Origin: Desulfonatronovibrio magnus
GTDB lineage: Bacteria; Desulfobacterota; Desulfovibrionia; Desulfovibrionales; Desulfonatronovibrionaceae
Direction of reading: 5' to 3'
DNA length: 64,000 nucleotides
Assembly (NCBI RefSeq): GCF_000934755.1
Contig: NZ_JYNP01000015.1
Span: 80,535 to 144,534 of the forward strand
The notes below the pieces were generated by a model, which was not told the origin of the DNA, made no database searches, and worked only from the letters and a program-made list of their open reading frames with translations. A program made the position numbers and the translations under genes. Positions 1 to 8,915 of this stretch are shown here, piece by piece. The stretch's first letter is position 1. Each line of letters opens with the position of its first letter.

Positions 1-34
1 TGGCCGGGTTTTTATGAAATAGTGAGTCAAACAT
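1..34 (-). CDS. start of an unidentified CDS, cut by window edge
   Basis: On the minus strand an ATG at 34-32 follows a strong ribosome binding site (CAGGAGG) at a spacing of 4-5 bases. The frame stays open to the window edge and reads MFDSLFHKNPA. Only eleven codons are visible, so the product cannot be named. The gene runs in the same direction as the LysM lipoprotein gene just upstream of it. Confidence 0.5.
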   Translation of the reverse strand, partial: MFDSLFHKNPA

Positions 35-197
35 AAATCCTCCTGATTATAATTCGATTATGGTAAATACATAGCATAGAGGTGTTAAAATATCAAGACT
101 TCTTGAAACAAGACTCTTATGCCTGGCACTTTGGAATCAGACTGCAGGCAGGTGTTATTAAAGTAAATTGAAAGTGAGAAGGAATGATTTGGGCGGG

Positions 198-233
198 TGC
201 AACAGCCCCGGTAAGATAACCGAAGCTGCTGCA
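198..233. other. interrupted inverted repeat between two minus-strand genes
   Basis: TGCAACAGC (198-206) pairs, with one G-T wobble, with GCTGCTGCA (225-233), and CGGT (209-212) pairs with ACCG (219-222) inside it. It lies just downstream of the LysM lipoprotein gene. No T-run follows on either strand, so a terminator role is uncertain. The rest of 35-250 shows nothing recognisable. Confidence 0.4.
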
Positions 234-250
234 TCTATAAAGTCATCAAG

Positions 251-739
251 CTAAAAGCTCCAGCCAAGCTCAGCCCTGATGTCTGCCGGCAGATTGGCAG
301 ACTGGGGAGGAAGATATGGCCTTGGGGCACCAGCCATACGGCGGTTCTCTTTGAGTGCATTCATTTGAAATTCTCTCGGAATCTGAAAAACCTGGCCTGG
401 ATAAATAAGATCAGGATTTCTGATTTGATCACGGTTGGCCTTATATATAAGAGGCCACATGAAAGGATCGTTATAAATCTGTCGGTACTCGGCGATCCAC
501 CAGAGACATTCCCCCCTCACAACAGTATGTGTTGACGGAAGCATGGCATAATTGCGCTCATAAAGTTCTCGCGCCGTTGGTGGCGGAGGAGCTGCTGGGG
601 CAGGCTCTGGGGCAGGAGCAGGTGGCTCAACCTTGGCCTCAATCTGGGGTGGTGCAGGCTCAGGCGGTGCCGGCTTCTTGGCGCAGCCGAAGCTGATTAG
701 AGCCAGCAAAAGCAATGTAAGTATAATGTAGCGTTTCAT
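251..739 (-). CDS. LysM-domain lipoprotein
   Basis: Probable envelope lipoprotein that binds peptidoglycan. The first possible ATG is at 751, but ATGGAGGAAGGAATG shows that GGAGGAAGG is the ribosome binding site of the second ATG at 739, so I start there (162 aa). A hydrophobic signal segment ends in LISFGC, a loose lipobox with Cys at about residue 19. A stretch of about 40 residues very rich in Pro, Ala and Glu follows, a typical envelope spacer. One LysM domain starts near residue 70: it has THTVVRGECLWWIA and later NPDLIYPGQVFQIP, matching the start and end of the family motif. The short tail has no known domain. Proteins of this build are common in deltaproteobacteria, but the exact role is unknown. 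Confidence 0.8.
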   Translation of the reverse strand: MKRYIILTLLLLALISFGCAKKPAPPEPAPPQIEAKVEPPAPAPEPAPAAPPPPTARELYERNYAMLPSTHTVVRGECLWWIAEYRQIYNDPFMWPLIYKANRDQIRNPDLIYPGQVFQIPREFQMNALKENRRMAGAPRPYLPPQSANLPADIRAELGWSF

Positions 740-786
740 TCCTTCCTCCATACAAAAAGTTAATATATTTGAAAATGCACGAATTG

Positions 787-927
787 GTAATAGTTTAGCT
801 TTTTTCTAAGGAAAGCAGGGGACAGGCACCCCAGCCCTTGTTTTTTGTTGATGTAAAACACAGACTTAGTAAAACAAGGGCTGGGAGAGCCAGTCCCCCT
901 GCCACATGCAAATGGCTAAACTGTTAC
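787..927. repeat. dispersed palindromic element, copy 1 of 4
   Basis: The ends GTAATAGTTTAGC and GCTAAACTGTTAC are inverted repeats with one mismatch. Inside, CAGCCCTTGTTTT pairs with AAAACAAGGGCTG. Next to the left end is the signature AAGGAAAGCAGGGG that also occurs in the elements near 6771, 38692 and 52365. The element fills most of the 740-1138 gap; the remainder is A+T rich with no gene visible. It resembles REP/MITE-type non-coding repeats; no transposase is attached. Confidence 0.7.
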
Positions 928-1138
928 ACGAATTTTTTTCCAATATATTTTCGTAACTTGACAGCTCAGTTAGCCTGATTCTTCGTTCCTGGTTGAAAAA
1001 AATAAATTTCGATGGATTCCCGGTCTGGACCCCAAAGACATATTGAGCTTTGGAAAAGCCTGTCCGCGTGCCATATCCAATGGTCTAATCTATTACTTTA
1101 CAGAGAGAATATAAACATGCATCTGCAAAAAAGTCAAG

Positions 1139-1834
1139 CTATATCATACTCCTTGCAGCGGCTGATTCCTCAAGCCATCCTCCCTGTTCAAGGCTTTGAG
1201 CGGCAAGCATGTAAAGCTTGTGCGGTTCATCATGGTATATTTCTGAAATCAGCTCAGCAAATGAAGATTTGAAAACCTCCCGAACCAGTTTTTCCTGTGA
1301 AAAGAGAAACCTTGCCAAAAGCGGGTTATCCTGATGGGCAGGCAGGAACATGGCAAACAAGCGCCGACAATGAAAAAGAATAAATCTTATTCTAGAAATT
1401 TCGCGGTCTATACTTTCATTGGTCTGCTCAAGAACTGTGAACAATTCCTTGCTGATCAACTTCTCTTCAGGAGGCAGGTTAGGATTGTCATACGTCATTT
1501 CAAACCAGGGACGGTAGTTTTCCTGCTGATAGGCATCCTCTCTGAGCTTCATGCTTTCGTGAAAAATATAACCTATGCACCAGTCAAGATACAGGCCTGT
1601 CCTGTCAGACTCTTCGGTGGACCTGAATAAAATATGAGCTGTGTCCTTAAGTCTCCATAGCTGCCCCTTGTTCATCTCTTCGCCAAGCAGATCTCTAAAA
1701 AAGTCAAAGCTGATCTGTCCGGTCTGGTCGTAACGGGTAAACTCTGTAGACAGACGTTGACTTACCTGGCAAAAATCGCGAAGCACATCCCTGACAAATT
1801 CTGAATATTTTGACTTTACCCAAGATTTTGACAT
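1139..1834 (-). CDS. hypothetical protein, 231 aa, all-helical
   Basis: I do not recognise the family. The protein is soluble, rich in charged and aromatic residues, and predicted by eye to be almost wholly helical. It has no signal peptide, no membrane segment, and no CxxC or nucleotide-binding motif. Striking short blocks are YLDWCIGYIFHESMKLRED near residue 83 and the C-terminal KLYMLAAQSLEQGGWLEES. The YIFHE..KLRED block could sit at a metal or protein interface, but this is only a guess. It lies alone, divergent from the CDF transporter, with a 105-bp intergenic region that probably holds both promoters. Length and composition look like a real gene, not a chance reading frame. Confidence 0.7.
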   Translation of the reverse strand: MSKSWVKSKYSEFVRDVLRDFCQVSQRLSTEFTRYDQTGQISFDFFRDLLGEEMNKGQLWRLKDTAHILFRSTEESDRTGLYLDWCIGYIFHESMKLREDAYQQENYRPWFEMTYDNPNLPPEEKLISKELFTVLEQTNESIDREISRIRFILFHCRRLFAMFLPAHQDNPLLARFLFSQEKLVREVFKSSFAELISEIYHDEPHKLYMLAAQSLEQGGWLEESAAARSMI

Positions 1835-1939
1835 AATAGTTCCATTAACTTTTGATAACCTAATCAGTGCGTGTTTTGGCTGATTATTTATATTTCAGAT
1901 TAACACTTTAATGTCAATACTTTCCTGGAGCTTAAGCAT

Positions 1940-2839
1940 ATGCCCCGAAATTTTGCATTGCTTTCAGTACTTGCCTCCCTGCTCACCCTGAGCCTGAAGT
2001 TCAGCGCATTCTGGATAACAGGTTCCGTCGGACTTTTATCCGATGCCATGGAAACGTTTGTTAATGTTGCCGCAAGCATTGTCGCAGTCATCGCCCTGAC
2101 CATCGCTTACAGGCCAGCGGACAAAGATCATGCATACGGTCATGACAAGGCAGAGTATTTTGCCGGGGGCCTGGAAGGAGGGCTTATCCTGGTCGCTGCG
2201 TGCGGCATAGTGTATTCAGCCGCAGGCCGACTGCTTAATCCTGTACCTCTTGAGAATCTGGCCTGGGGCATTGGAATATCTCTTGTTGCAGGAATAATTA
2301 ACCTTATAGTGGCTAGAGTTATGCTCAAGGCTGCTGCACATTTTGATTCCATTACCCTTGAAGGTGACGCAAAACACCTTATGGCTGATGTCTGGACATC
2401 TGCCGGGGTTATTCTTGGAATAACCATTATCATGATCAGGCCTGACTGGATAATACTGGACTCCATAATAGCCATTGTGGTTGCCCTTAATATTACAAGG
2501 TCCGGGTTCAGTCTGATAAAAAGGTCTCTAAAAGGTCTGATGGATGCGGCGCTGCCAGAAGACGAAATAATTACTGTGGAAGAAAGCATTAAAAAGCACG
2601 CTGGCGAGCACGCGGAGTATCATGGTCTCAGATCACGCAAATCAGGTTCAAGAAGGTTTATTGATTTTCATCTGCTCCTGCCTGGCCACAAGACAATTAA
2701 AGAAGGGCATCACATATGCTGTCTGATTGAAAAGGATGTGGAAGATAAGTTGCCAAACTCCCAGGTCACAATCCACGTGGAGCCCGAGGAAGACAAGGCA
2801 TCCTGGGATGGAGATAAACTTGGAGGGATTCAAAGCTGA
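1940..2839 (+). CDS. cation diffusion facilitator (CDF) metal exporter
   Basis: Inner-membrane metal:proton antiporter of the FieF/CzcD superfamily, about 299 aa, the usual length for FieF-like members. Membrane segments are visible from residue 5 on. Metal-site signatures are SDAMET in helix 2, the HAYGHDKAEYFA loop that precedes helix 3, and DAKHLMADVWTSAG in helix 5 (D...H...D). A cytoplasmic C-terminal domain follows (about 205-290) with RRFIDFHLLLPG, EGHHICCLIEKDVE and IHVEPEE, which carry the dimer-interface metal ligands in relatives. The substrate (Fe, Zn, Mn or other) cannot be decided from sequence. It is monocistronic and convergent with the amidase gene downstream. Confidence 0.9.
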   Translation: MPRNFALLSVLASLLTLSLKFSAFWITGSVGLLSDAMETFVNVAASIVAVIALTIAYRPADKDHAYGHDKAEYFAGGLEGGLILVAACGIVYSAAGRLLNPVPLENLAWGIGISLVAGIINLIVARVMLKAAAHFDSITLEGDAKHLMADVWTSAGVILGITIIMIRPDWIILDSIIAIVVALNITRSGFSLIKRSLKGLMDAALPEDEIITVEESIKKHAGEHAEYHGLRSRKSGSRRFIDFHLLLPGHKTIKEGHHICCLIEKDVEDKLPNSQVTIHVEPEEDKASWDGDKLGGIQS

Positions 2840-2962
2840 GGGCTGATTTTCTACCAGTGAGATCTGTACTGAAGACTATCCTTGTAGAGTCGACAGGAAA
2901 AATCAACAAATGGGCCAGGAAGATTCAATCTTGATCTGGTAGATTTGGCCAGGTTCATTTTT

Positions 2963-4777
2963 TTACTCAAGCCTGGCAAACTGCTCGATCTTATCCCTGT
3001 AGGCAATTACACCCCGGGTCAATCCTCCTGCCATATGCTTTAGAAAGTCTTCAGACTGGATAAGACGCATGTCCTGTTCATTGGTCATATAGCCAATTTC
3101 CAGTAAAATAGCTGGCATTCTGGCCCCCATGAGAACATAAAAAGGAGCCTGTCTGACCCCGTTATCAGCTACCTGGGAAAACCTTGAACGGACATGGTTG
3201 ATTGTCACCTCGTGAATTTTGTTGGCCAAATCTCTGGATTCATTTATCTTGGAACTGAGCATCAGGTCTGTCAGGATATATTGCAGATCAGAAATCTTCT
3301 GTGTAGAGACAGCATTCTCCCGGGCTGCCACTCGCATGGCATCCTGGCTTTGGGCAAAGTTCAGGTAGTACACCTCAAAACCTCTTATATTGTTGCTGCG
3401 GTGGGCATTGGCATGTACAGAAATGAACAGGTCTACATTCTGGGAGTTGGCCATGGCTGTTCGTTCTTCCAAGGGCACAAACACATCTGTGGTTCTGGTA
3501 TAAAGCACCTCAAACCCCTGGGATTTGAGTTGTTCTCCGAGTATTTTGGCCATGCGTAATACCACATCTTTTTCCAACACTCCCCGATGTACTGCACCAG
3601 GATCTTTGCCGCCATGACCGGGATCAATCATAATAGTTCTGACTTTAAGCCCAAGCTGCTCAATAAGGCTTTGAGCAGTCAGGTCTTTGGCATCAGGATC
3701 AATCCTGACCTGAGCCGGAGTATCACGCTGAACTGGCTGCGCTGCTACAGCTGTTTTTTCAGGTGCATATACATCCACCACAATCCGAAAAGGATTTTCC
3801 AGAGCAAACACGCGGAAATTGTCCAGATCCTGAATATCAAGAACCACTCTGGATTTATCTTGCGTATACTGAGCTGAACGTATGCGACGCAAAATGCCGT
3901 CAGCCACATTTTCTTCTCTCGGGGTGTCTTCTGTAATCCTTGTCTGGTCCAAGTCTATGAAAAGACGATGCGAAGTGCCTAAGTCAGGATCAGGTTTTAG
4001 AAGTTTGTGATAGAATTCCGCCTGTTCATCAAGGTCCAGGACCACACGGGTATACTCATCATTACTCCAGTGCCTGATACGGACTAAATGCGCACCATTT
4101 CCGGACGCTGCAGGCAAGTTTGAAGCAATGGAAGGCGGCGTGACTGGCAGGAGAGCCTGCTCAAAATCCGAATCATCCAGTTCTTCTTCAGAAATATCTC
4201 TGGTTTCAAGGGAAGGAGCAGGAGTTTCTACAGGTGGCGTGAATGATTCACCCCTGGCCTGGCGGATTTTCTCCAGATTGGCCTCATCAAGCTTTTTCAG
4301 TTCTTTCTGGGCTTTGGCCCGCATTTCTTCATTGGAAAAATTATACACCACACGCAGATATTCTATGTAGGCCTGCGCCCTGTCATTGTAGTGGTTGAGA
4401 TATATGCCTGATTTTCTAAGTTGAGCTTCCGCCCCTCTCGGGTGAGAGGAATATTTGCTGGCGACCCGGGTATAGTAATCTTCTGCCTTTTCAAGATCAG
4501 CTCTGAGAAAGGAGCGCTTGCCCAGCTCTTCATAGGTTCGTCCGAGATAGAAAAGGGCATCCGGAGCCCTTGTTCCTTTCTGGTTGCTCTGATAGTATTT
4601 TTGAAAAATATCCGCTATATCTAACCAGTGGGAACGGTACTGGGCACGATTTTCATTATTTTTTAAAGCGTTGAACTCCCTCACTCCCCTGTCAAAACTT
4701 GAAGCAATGCAAGGTAAAGGAGTAAGGAGCAGGATGATGAATACCAGAAAACTGAAAATGAATAATCTTTTTATCAT
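2963..4777 (-). CDS. N-acetylmuramoyl-L-alanine amidase with AMIN domain
   Basis: Periplasmic zinc hydrolase that removes stem peptides from peptidoglycan, AmiC/AmiA type, about 604 aa. Order of parts: signal peptide (1-26); a helical TPR-like region (about 30-160) with alternating Tyr/Leu repeats; a low-complexity Pro/Glu linker; an AMIN domain (about 230-335), which targets relatives to the septum; and the Amidase_3 domain (about 380-600). Visible catalytic motifs are IDPGHGGKDPGA (zinc His), LEKDVVLRMA (zinc Glu), SVHANAH (zinc His) and ILLEIGYMTN (catalytic Glu). The TPR-like N-terminus makes it longer than the E. coli enzymes and is a deltaproteobacterial style. A GTG at 4783 overlaps the glmS stop by 4 bp; I prefer the ATG at 4777, which has GTAGAG upstream. 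It is translationally coupled to glmS. Confidence 0.93.
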   Translation of the reverse strand: MIKRLFIFSFLVFIILLLTPLPCIASSFDRGVREFNALKNNENRAQYRSHWLDIADIFQKYYQSNQKGTRAPDALFYLGRTYEELGKRSFLRADLEKAEDYYTRVASKYSSHPRGAEAQLRKSGIYLNHYNDRAQAYIEYLRVVYNFSNEEMRAKAQKELKKLDEANLEKIRQARGESFTPPVETPAPSLETRDISEEELDDSDFEQALLPVTPPSIASNLPAASGNGAHLVRIRHWSNDEYTRVVLDLDEQAEFYHKLLKPDPDLGTSHRLFIDLDQTRITEDTPREENVADGILRRIRSAQYTQDKSRVVLDIQDLDNFRVFALENPFRIVVDVYAPEKTAVAAQPVQRDTPAQVRIDPDAKDLTAQSLIEQLGLKVRTIMIDPGHGGKDPGAVHRGVLEKDVVLRMAKILGEQLKSQGFEVLYTRTTDVFVPLEERTAMANSQNVDLFISVHANAHRSNNIRGFEVYYLNFAQSQDAMRVAARENAVSTQKISDLQYILTDLMLSSKINESRDLANKIHEVTINHVRSRFSQVADNGVRQAPFYVLMGARMPAILLEIGYMTNEQDMRLIQSEDFLKHMAGGLTRGVIAYRDKIEQFARLE

Positions 4778-4779
4778 AA

Positions 4780-6603
4780 TCACTCTACGGTTACACTTTT
4801 GGCTAAATTACGGGGCTGATCTACATCTTTGCCGAGATACACGGCAGTTTCATAAGCAAAAAGCTGCAGAGCAGGCAGTACAAAAAAAGAATTAAGTGGC
4901 CCCCATGTCACTGGAATTTCCCAAACATCATTAACATCTAATTCTGATCCTGGCTGGGTCAAGGCAATAATCTTTCCTTTTCTGGCCTGAATTTCTTTAA
5001 GATTAGATTTTACCTTACCTAACAAATCATCTTTAAGAGCAAGAGCAAAGGTAGGCAGGTCCGGTTCTATCAATGCTATAGGACCATGTTTAAGCTCTCC
5101 AGCAGCATAACCTTCCGCATGAATATAGGATATTTCCTTGAGCTTTAATGCACCCTCCAGAGCCAATGGAAAATAAAGCCCTCTTCCAAGAAAGAAAAAA
5201 CTTCTAACTTCTGAATAGGACTTACATATTCTGGTAGCAGTGTTCCGGGTATGCTCCAGTGTCTTGCTCAGCATATCCGGCAGGTCTTCAAATGCGCATA
5301 CAGCTTCTTCAATGGCCTTGCTGTCCAGACTCAGGTTATGACGGGCCCAGTATAAAGTTATGAGAAAAATGAGCGCCAGTTGGCTGCACATGGCCTTTGT
5401 GGACGCAACACTTATTTCTGGACCGGCCTGGGTATAGACTACATGATGAGCTTCCCGTGCCAGACTCGAGCCCAGAACATTGCAAAGTCCAAGGGTTATT
5501 CCACCCTGCTTTTTGACAAGGTACAGTGCGGCCAGAGTATCTGCAGTTTCTCCTGACTGACTGATGAACAGATAAATTTTTGATGGATCATGGATCAAGG
5601 GTTTATATCTGAACTCCGATGCTATTTCAACATCAACAGGAATTCCAGCCAGGCTTTCCATGACGTATTTGCCCCATAGTCCAGCATGATAAGATGTACC
5701 GCAGGCAATAATATGCAGCCTTTTGGGGACTTGCAGGCTCTCAAGTTCCTTTAAAACAACACCTTTTGTTTCGCGATCAACGCGCCCGGCAAGGCAGTCA
5801 GCGATGACCTGAGGCTGCTCAAAAATTTCCTTGAGCATAAAGTGCCTGTATCCACCCTTCTGGGCTGCCTGAACATCCCAGGCTATGGTTTGTACTTTTT
5901 TAGTTACAGGCTCTAAGGTCAAAGAATTAAAAATTCGCCATTCATTGGAGGTCATTTCCACCAGTTCATCATCTTCGAGAAAGACTACTTCTCTCGTAAA
6001 GGGCAGGAAAGCAGGAATATCTGAAGCAACAAAATTTTCACCAGTTCCCTGACCAAAGATCAGGGGACTGGAGCGACGCGCTGCCCAGATAGTTCCGGGA
6101 TTTGACCTGGATATCAGTGCAAAGGCAAATGATCCTTCTACCTGTCTCAATGCCCAGGAAATAGCCTGCCGCATATCTCCATGCCGTTCCATACCTTTGG
6201 CGATGAGACAAACCAGAACTTCAGTATCGGTTTCAGAACGAAAAGCTAAGCCGCAATCTGCAAATTCAGCTTTAAGCTCCTGGAAATTTTCAATTATTCC
6301 GTTGTGAACAAGGGCCAGATCTGAATTATGATCAAGATGAGGGTGGGCATTGATTTCATTGGGCAGGCCGTGGGTAGCCCAGCGGGTATGCCCTATTCCA
6401 GATGTGGCATGTATAACTGCACCAGTATCCAGCTTGGACTCCAAAGCCTCAAGTTTCCCGGAAGCCCTGAAAAGGTGCAGTTTGTTCATGTGCACAAAAG
6501 ACAGGCCTGCTGAGTCGTACCCGCGATACTCCAGACTTTTCAAACCTTGAATCAACACAGGCACGGACGGCCTGTGTCCTGTATATGCTATTATTCCACA
6601 CAT
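4780..6603 (-). CDS. glmS: glutamine-fructose-6-phosphate aminotransferase
   Basis: Makes glucosamine-6-phosphate from fructose-6-phosphate and glutamine, the entry step for peptidoglycan and lipid A sugars. At 607 aa it is full length. The N-terminal glutaminase begins MCGIIAYTGH with the Cys2 nucleophile, followed by EYRGYDSAG, GHTRWATHG and HNGIIENF. Two SIS isomerase domains follow, with ACGTSYHAG, SQSGETADTL, AGPEISVASTKA and GRGLYFPLALEGALKLKEISYIHAEGY. It ends in KSVTVE, the classical C-terminal tail. The downstream amidase overlaps it. I saw no glmS ribozyme upstream, as expected outside Firmicutes. Confidence 0.97.
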   Translation of the reverse strand: MCGIIAYTGHRPSVPVLIQGLKSLEYRGYDSAGLSFVHMNKLHLFRASGKLEALESKLDTGAVIHATSGIGHTRWATHGLPNEINAHPHLDHNSDLALVHNGIIENFQELKAEFADCGLAFRSETDTEVLVCLIAKGMERHGDMRQAISWALRQVEGSFAFALISRSNPGTIWAARRSSPLIFGQGTGENFVASDIPAFLPFTREVVFLEDDELVEMTSNEWRIFNSLTLEPVTKKVQTIAWDVQAAQKGGYRHFMLKEIFEQPQVIADCLAGRVDRETKGVVLKELESLQVPKRLHIIACGTSYHAGLWGKYVMESLAGIPVDVEIASEFRYKPLIHDPSKIYLFISQSGETADTLAALYLVKKQGGITLGLCNVLGSSLAREAHHVVYTQAGPEISVASTKAMCSQLALIFLITLYWARHNLSLDSKAIEEAVCAFEDLPDMLSKTLEHTRNTATRICKSYSEVRSFFFLGRGLYFPLALEGALKLKEISYIHAEGYAAGELKHGPIALIEPDLPTFALALKDDLLGKVKSNLKEIQARKGKIIALTQPGSELDVNDVWEIPVTWGPLNSFFVLPALQLFAYETAVYLGKDVDQPRNLAKSVTVE

Positions 6604-6770
6604 AATCAGCTACCCCCATTCAGTAAAAATATGCACTGGCAAGAAAGCATTACACGTTTCTGAAAAGTCAACTGAGAGACAGTCCCGAAGCCAGGGACAG
6701 TTCACGTACCAAGCCGTCACAATCGGATTTAAGCCCAAAATAGCTATGACTTACAACTCAAATTTAAAGT

Positions 6771-6957
6771 TTTGTATCTGTTTAGCGCTTTGGATGTGGC
6801 ATGGCTTCCTGCCCGGAGGCATACAGCCCGGAGGGGGACTGGCTCTTCCGGGATCCACTTGTCCCAAAAATAATTCATTTCGAGCACAAATTGATGCTCA
6901 AGTGGGTCCCGGAGTGCCTGTCCCCTGCATTCCTTAAAAGCGCTAAACAGATACAAA
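6771..6957. repeat. dispersed palindromic element, copy 2 of 4
   Basis: A 187-bp element with perfect 21-bp terminal inverted repeats at 6771-6791 and 6937-6957, containing TTTAGCGCTTT and AAAGCGCTAAA. Internal inverted segments include CGGGATCCACTTGTCCC against TCAAGTGGGTCCCGGAG. Most of it matches the copy at 52365-52545 in the same orientation. It occupies the 392-bp gap between glmS and rdgB. Chance open frames across it are not genes. Confidence 0.85.
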
Positions 6958-6995
6958 GTTTTCAGAAATGCGTATTGCTTCCCTGGAAAGTATTC

Positions 6996-7616
6996 TCAAC
7001 TCTGAACAAAATCCCGCCATTTGGAAGCCAGCTTGTCAAGGGCTTTTCCTCTGTGACTTCGACTGTTTTTCAGTTCGGGTTTCATTTGCGCAGAGTGCAG
7101 GCCAAGCTCGGGATCATAAAATAAGGGATCATACCCGAATCCGTTATCACCCTTTTCAGTCAAGGCAATTAGACCTTTCCATTCGCCCTGAACTGTCATC
7201 TCCCTGCCATCAGGCATCACCGCAGCCATAACGCAAACAAACGATGCCTGACGTTGGTCCCCATCAAGGTTTGCCATGGCCTGCAGTAACTTGTCGTTAT
7301 TATCCTGGTCTGTGGCATTTTCACCAGCATATCTCGCTGAATAGACTCCGGGATCACCACCCAGTGCAGGGACAACAAGACCTGAATCATCTGCTATGGA
7401 AATCAGTCCTGTTTCTTTCATTACGGTTCTGGCCTTAATCAGTGCATTTTCCTGGAAAGTTTTGCCAGTCTCAGGAATATCTCCGATTGATGGAAAATCT
7501 TTTAATCCTTTCACCTCAATGCCCGGGAGAGCCTTATTCAAGATTTGTTTGATCTCCCTGATTTTACCCTGATTACCCGAAGCCAGGACAATGGAATGTA
7601 TGTTTGTTTTTGTCAT
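6996..7616 (-). CDS. rdgB: XTP/dITP diphosphatase (Ham1/RdgB)
   Basis: House-cleaning enzyme that hydrolyses dITP, XTP and ITP to the monophosphate and pyrophosphate, keeping deaminated purines out of DNA. At 206 aa it has the usual length. The family motifs are all visible: IVLASGNQGKIREIKQIL at the N-terminus (substrate phosphate contacts), then IADDSGLVVPALGGDPGVYSARYAG (the Mg-binding Asp region) and EKGDNGFGYDPLF. The C-terminal block SHRGKALDKLASKWRDF carries the expected SHR. It appears monocistronic, separated from thiF by a heptamer repeat element. Confidence 0.95.
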   Translation of the reverse strand: MTKTNIHSIVLASGNQGKIREIKQILNKALPGIEVKGLKDFPSIGDIPETGKTFQENALIKARTVMKETGLISIADDSGLVVPALGGDPGVYSARYAGENATDQDNNDKLLQAMANLDGDQRQASFVCVMAAVMPDGREMTVQGEWKGLIALTEKGDNGFGYDPLFYDPELGLHSAQMKPELKNSRSHRGKALDKLASKWRDFVQS

Positions 7617-7688
7617 GATTATGGCTAATATTTTACCTTATTATGAGTTACTTACCTTTTCAATTCTGTAGCAAAAAACAAGAAATTG

Positions 7689-7800
7689 TTATCAGTTGTC
7701 AGTTAATTGTTATTAGTTATTTGTTAATTGTTGGAGAACAAAAGCCTGAGTTCTCTGCCTTACCCTGATAACAATTAACAAATAACAGATAACAAATAAC
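7689..7800. repeat. paired heptamer arrays around a 43-bp core, copy 1
   Basis: Six 7-bp units (TTATCAG, TTGTCAG, TTAATTG, TTATTAG, TTATTTG, TTAATTG) run from 7689 to 7730. A 43-bp core follows (7730-7772), then five 7-bp units of opposite sense (CTGATAA, CAATTAA, CAAATAA, CAGATAA, CAAATAA) to 7800. The core matches the one at 14910-14952 in inverse orientation at 35 of 43 positions by hand count. It lies between rdgB and thiF; no gene is seen in it. Confidence 0.85.
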
Positions 7801-7815
7801 CGGGTTACATAAACA

Positions 7816-8655
7816 TTACAATTCAAGCTGCTCAAAGGTCAAGGAGTCAAGATCAGTTAAAATCACTTTGTCAATCAGTCGTGCTGGTTTGCCTGTAAGC
7901 AGATTCAAAGCCTCCTGTGCCTGGATAGTGGCAATAGTCACCACAGTGCAGGCTATGTTGCCCAGCTTGATTTCCGCTCCCTGATCATTGCTGCCCTGCC
8001 AGAAGGCTGCCGGGCTTTTGCCGCCGGGCAGAACAGTGGCAGCCAGGCCGGTTGAACCGGCCACAAAACCTGTCACAAGAGGCAGACCGGCATTTCCCGT
8101 TGCCTCTAACAAGTCAGGCCTGAATTCAATTCCTCCCAAAGCATCGATCACAATATCTACTTTTGGAACAAGACCTGGCAGATCTTCTTTGATCAGAAAT
8201 TTGTTAACTATCTCAAATGTGCAAAGAGGATTGATGCGGGTCAGCCTTTCAGCGGCAGCTTCTGCCTTGGACACTCCTGATTTGGAGTCATATCCTAGAA
8301 GTTGCCGGTTGAAATTGCTTTCTTCAAAAACATCTCCATCTGCTAAAAAAAAGCTGCCAACACCTGTACGTCCTAAAATTTCAAGAATATATCCCCCAAG
8401 CCCACCAAGCCCCACCAGAAGTACCTTCGAACTGGCAAGTGCAAGTTGCTGTTTCAGATCAATGGTAGGAAAATTTTTGATATATCTCCGAGGCAGAATT
8501 TTGTTGCTCAGGCACAGCTGTTGGGCATCAGATATTGAGTAATCATGCTTTTGAGAGAGGGAAATAAGGTTTGAGGTGGAAACCCAGGCAAAGGCAAACT
8601 TTTCATGATCCTGACTTGAACTTTTGAGTTCATCAACAAATGACTGGGGACTCAA
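7816..8655 (-). CDS. ThiF/MoeB/HesA-family adenylyltransferase
   Basis: E1-like enzyme that adenylates the C-terminal glycine of a MoaD/ThiS-type sulfur carrier, here almost certainly the product of the preceding gene. About 50 extra N-terminal residues precede the fold. The Rossmann signature VLLVGLGGLGGYILEILGRTGVG starts near residue 79, followed by ADGDVFEESNFNRQLLG (the conserved D...N.NRQ) and DALGG. The two CxxC zinc pairs of MoeB are missing. A single Cys in GNIACTVVTIATIQA sits before the last helix. The start is a TTG at 8655: the preceding codon is the TGA of the moaD-like gene, and GGGGGAGG just upstream, formed by moaD Gly codons, is the ribosome binding site. It forms one operon with the AOR and MoaD genes. 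Confidence 0.88.
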   Translation of the reverse strand: MSPQSFVDELKSSSQDHEKFAFAWVSTSNLISLSQKHDYSISDAQQLCLSNKILPRRYIKNFPTIDLKQQLALASSKVLLVGLGGLGGYILEILGRTGVGSFFLADGDVFEESNFNRQLLGYDSKSGVSKAEAAAERLTRINPLCTFEIVNKFLIKEDLPGLVPKVDIVIDALGGIEFRPDLLEATGNAGLPLVTGFVAGSTGLAATVLPGGKSPAAFWQGSNDQGAEIKLGNIACTVVTIATIQAQEALNLLTGKPARLIDKVILTDLDSLTFEQLEL

Positions 8656-8880
8656 TCAACCTCCCCCAATGGCAGGAAAAATACCTACACGATCATTGTC
8701 CTGCAAGGGCTTATCAAGAGGACTATGATGGCCATTTATAAACATAATTTTTACATCTGCAGAAGGAATGGACAGTGTTCGGAGCACATCACCAAGGGTG
8801 GCTCCGGGCTGCATCTCAAGAGAGCCTTGATCAGGCTCATACTGAGACAAAGTGGCATAACACTTGACCTCTATGTTCAT
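8656..8880 (-). CDS. MoaD/ThiS-family sulfur carrier protein
   Basis: A 74-aa ubiquitin-fold carrier. It starts MNIEVKCYATL and ends DNDRVGIFPAIGGG; the C-terminal Gly-Gly is where sulfur is loaded as thiocarboxylate after adenylation. Hydrophobic spacing fits MoaD (VKCYATLSQY, ATLGDVLRTL, VKIMFING). Gene order AOR-moaD-thiF suggests a dedicated role in making the tungsten- or molybdenum-pterin dithiolene of the adjacent AOR, an association known for many AOR clusters. The last Gly codons also provide the ribosome binding site of the next gene, so the two are translationally linked. Confidence 0.9.
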   Translation of the reverse strand: MNIEVKCYATLSQYEPDQGSLEMQPGATLGDVLRTLSIPSADVKIMFINGHHSPLDKPLQDNDRVGIFPAIGGG

Positions 8881-8915
8881 GACTTATTCCACCTGTAATT
8901 TAAGTAATCAAAAGA

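Noticed and set aside
198..233. c-di-GMP (GEMM) riboswitch
   Set aside because: Only a simple interrupted hairpin; the conserved GEMM core and tetraloop-receptor parts are not there, and it lies 3' of a gene.
6604..6700. glmS ribozyme upstream of glmS
   Set aside because: No matching conserved core, and the ribozyme is essentially confined to Gram-positive bacteria.
6744..6956. Open frames on both strands across the palindromic element
   Set aside because: They exist only because the palindrome is GC-rich and stop-poor; no ribosome binding site and no protein-like composition. The same holds for 52373-52610.
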